Positions 63,238-64,000 of a DNA stretch of 64,000 nucleotides are shown piece after piece. The translations under genes were made by a program, and so were the position numbers. Every line of letters begins with the position of its first letter. The stretch's first letter is position 1. The stretch comes from Streptomyces sp. NRRL B-1347 (lineage in GTDB: Bacteria; Actinomycetota; Actinomycetes; Streptomycetales; Streptomycetaceae), in NCBI RefSeq assembly GCF_000720325.1, contig NZ_JOJM01000042.1:1-64000 (forward strand), in the 5' to 3' direction. The notes beneath the pieces were generated by a model. The model searched no databases. It saw nothing but the letters and a program-made list of their open reading frames with translations, and was not told where the DNA came from.

Positions 63238-63267
63238 CCGTCCGTCCATCCGCCGTCCGTCCATCCG
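63238..63267. repeat. Tandem 15-bp repeat (two copies)
   Basis: CCGTCCGTCCATCCG is repeated at 63238-63252 and 63253-63267, in the 95-bp gap between convergent phosphodiesterase and PDZ genes. Confidence 0.65.
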
Positions 63268-63290
63268 CCGACCGCGCCGCCGCGGGCGCC

Positions 63291-63959
63291 TCAGGTGGTG
63301 AAGCCCGGCGTGATCGTCAGGGTCCTGCGGGCGCCCGTCGGGTGACGGACCGTCAGAGTGACGTTCCTGCCGGGCCGTGCCGTGGCCACCGCACGGACGA
63401 GGTCCGCCGCCGTGCGCACGCGGGTGCCGTCGAACGCCACGACGACGTCCCGCCGCAGCAGGCCCGCCGCGTGGCCGGGGCCCGGCACGTGCACGCCGAC
63501 GAGCAGCGCGCCGCCGAGCGCCGGGGCGTCGGCCACCTCGACGCCGAGGACCAGGCGTGGCCCAGGGGCCCTGAGCGCCTGCGGCTTCGGGCCCGTCGGC
63601 GCGGTGGCCGACGCCGTCCTGTCGGTGGGCTGCCGGCCCCCAGCCGCCTTGCCTGCCGGCTTCTCGCCCGTGGACCGCGCGCCGGGTGGTGCCTGCCCCG
63701 GCGCCCCCGGCGACGCACCCGCGCCCGCCTGCCGCCGCATCTCCGCCAGGCTGCTCATGCCGATGACGGTGGCGCCGACGGTGCCGAGGCCCACGCCCGT
63801 GAGCACCAGGACCGTCGCGCACAGCAGGCCGAGCAGGAGCGTGGTGAGCCGCTTGCCGCGGCGGCGCGCGGCGTGCGGGCGGGGGCCCTTGGCGGGTGTG
63901 TCGCCGCTGCCGGGCTCCCGTCCTGGCATGGGCTTGGGACGCAACGCGGTCTGTTTCAT
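63291..63959 (-). CDS. Membrane-anchored PDZ domain protein
   Basis: Encodes 222 residues. An N-terminal basic segment, one membrane helix (about 38-65), a Pro/Ala/Gly-rich linker, and a C-terminal PDZ domain (about 138-220: VHVPGPGHAAGLLRRDVVVA with FDGTRVRTAADLVRAV). There is no protease domain, so it is not a DegP/HtrA enzyme. It may be a peptide-binding partner for a membrane protease. ATG 63959 has GGAGGCGA upstream. Confidence 0.87.
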   Translation of the reverse strand: MKQTALRPKPMPGREPGSGDTPAKGPRPHAARRRGKRLTTLLLGLLCATVLVLTGVGLGTVGATVIGMSSLAEMRRQAGAGASPGAPGQAPPGARSTGEKPAGKAAGGRQPTDRTASATAPTGPKPQALRAPGPRLVLGVEVADAPALGGALLVGVHVPGPGHAAGLLRRDVVVAFDGTRVRTAADLVRAVATARPGRNVTLTVRHPTGARRTLTITPGFTT

Positions 63960-64000
63960 GACTCGCCTCCGGCCACAGCTCTACCCGGCGTGCCCCCGTG

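Overview
This is chromosomal DNA from a high-GC actinomycete, almost certainly a Streptomyces or close relative. The evidence is strong G/C bias at third codon positions, long spurious open frames antisense to most genes, GTG and TTG starts, an RRHVDL-type leader peptide before an assimilatory sulfite reductase, a LAxTG (class E sortase) surface protein, an SAV2148-type protein, and a GlgX/TreY/TreZ set. No rRNA, tRNA, CRISPR array, transposase, integrase or phage gene was seen. The region reads as core or near-core chromosome with a few accessory genes. All names come from reading translated sequence by eye; no database search was run.

Layout. 1-3.4 kb: a truncated Pro-rich protein, a two-HTH regulator, a DUF456 membrane protein and a PPOX-fold flavoenzyme. 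3.5-6.2 kb: an iron-box promoter drives a secreted Ig-like protein and a 698-residue sortase-anchored propeller/Ig protein. 6.2-9.0 kb: an AdaA-AlkA fusion whose glycosylase half looks degenerate, then rsgA behind a small leader ORF and a hairpin that hides its ribosome binding site. 9.3-15.5 kb: a GH2 beta-galactosidase, an alpha/alpha-toroid-like membrane protein, a cupin-like protein, a NUDIX hydrolase and a VOC protein. 15.6-23.4 kb: two AraC regulators, an NmrA-type reductase, a YihY/BrkB membrane protein, an AidB-like acyl-CoA dehydrogenase, a GAF-domain regulator and a GNAT acetyltransferase.

23.4-33.4 kb is the assimilatory sulfur operon: leader peptide, sulfite reductase, zinc-ribbon protein, CysH, CysC, CysD, CysN, a sulfonate/sulfate-type ABC transporter and a CbiX-type chelatase. 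The transporter brings in the sulfur compound; CysDN and CysC activate sulfate; CysH makes sulfite; the sulfite reductase makes sulfide; and the chelatase plausibly supplies iron for its siroheme. Two gaps in the operon are exactly bridged by short ORFs with 4-nt stop/start overlaps at both ends.

33.4-49.9 kb: a transglutaminase-like protein, small conserved proteins, a secreted subtilase, a CDP-alcohol phosphatidyltransferase, a macrolide-type glycosyltransferase with a MarR regulator and a divergent DUF3533-like membrane protein, a sugar ABC importer, an aminoglycoside-phosphotransferase-fold kinase, a DnaQ-like exonuclease, an SAV2148-type protein and a copper amine oxidase apparently split over two genes. 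50-60 kb: glycogen-to-trehalose genes glgX, treY and treZ, interrupted by an MFS transporter, an M14-type peptidase and a DUF1707-FHA protein. 60-64 kb: an aldo/keto reductase, an M24 peptidase, a CpdA-like phosphodiesterase and a PDZ membrane protein.
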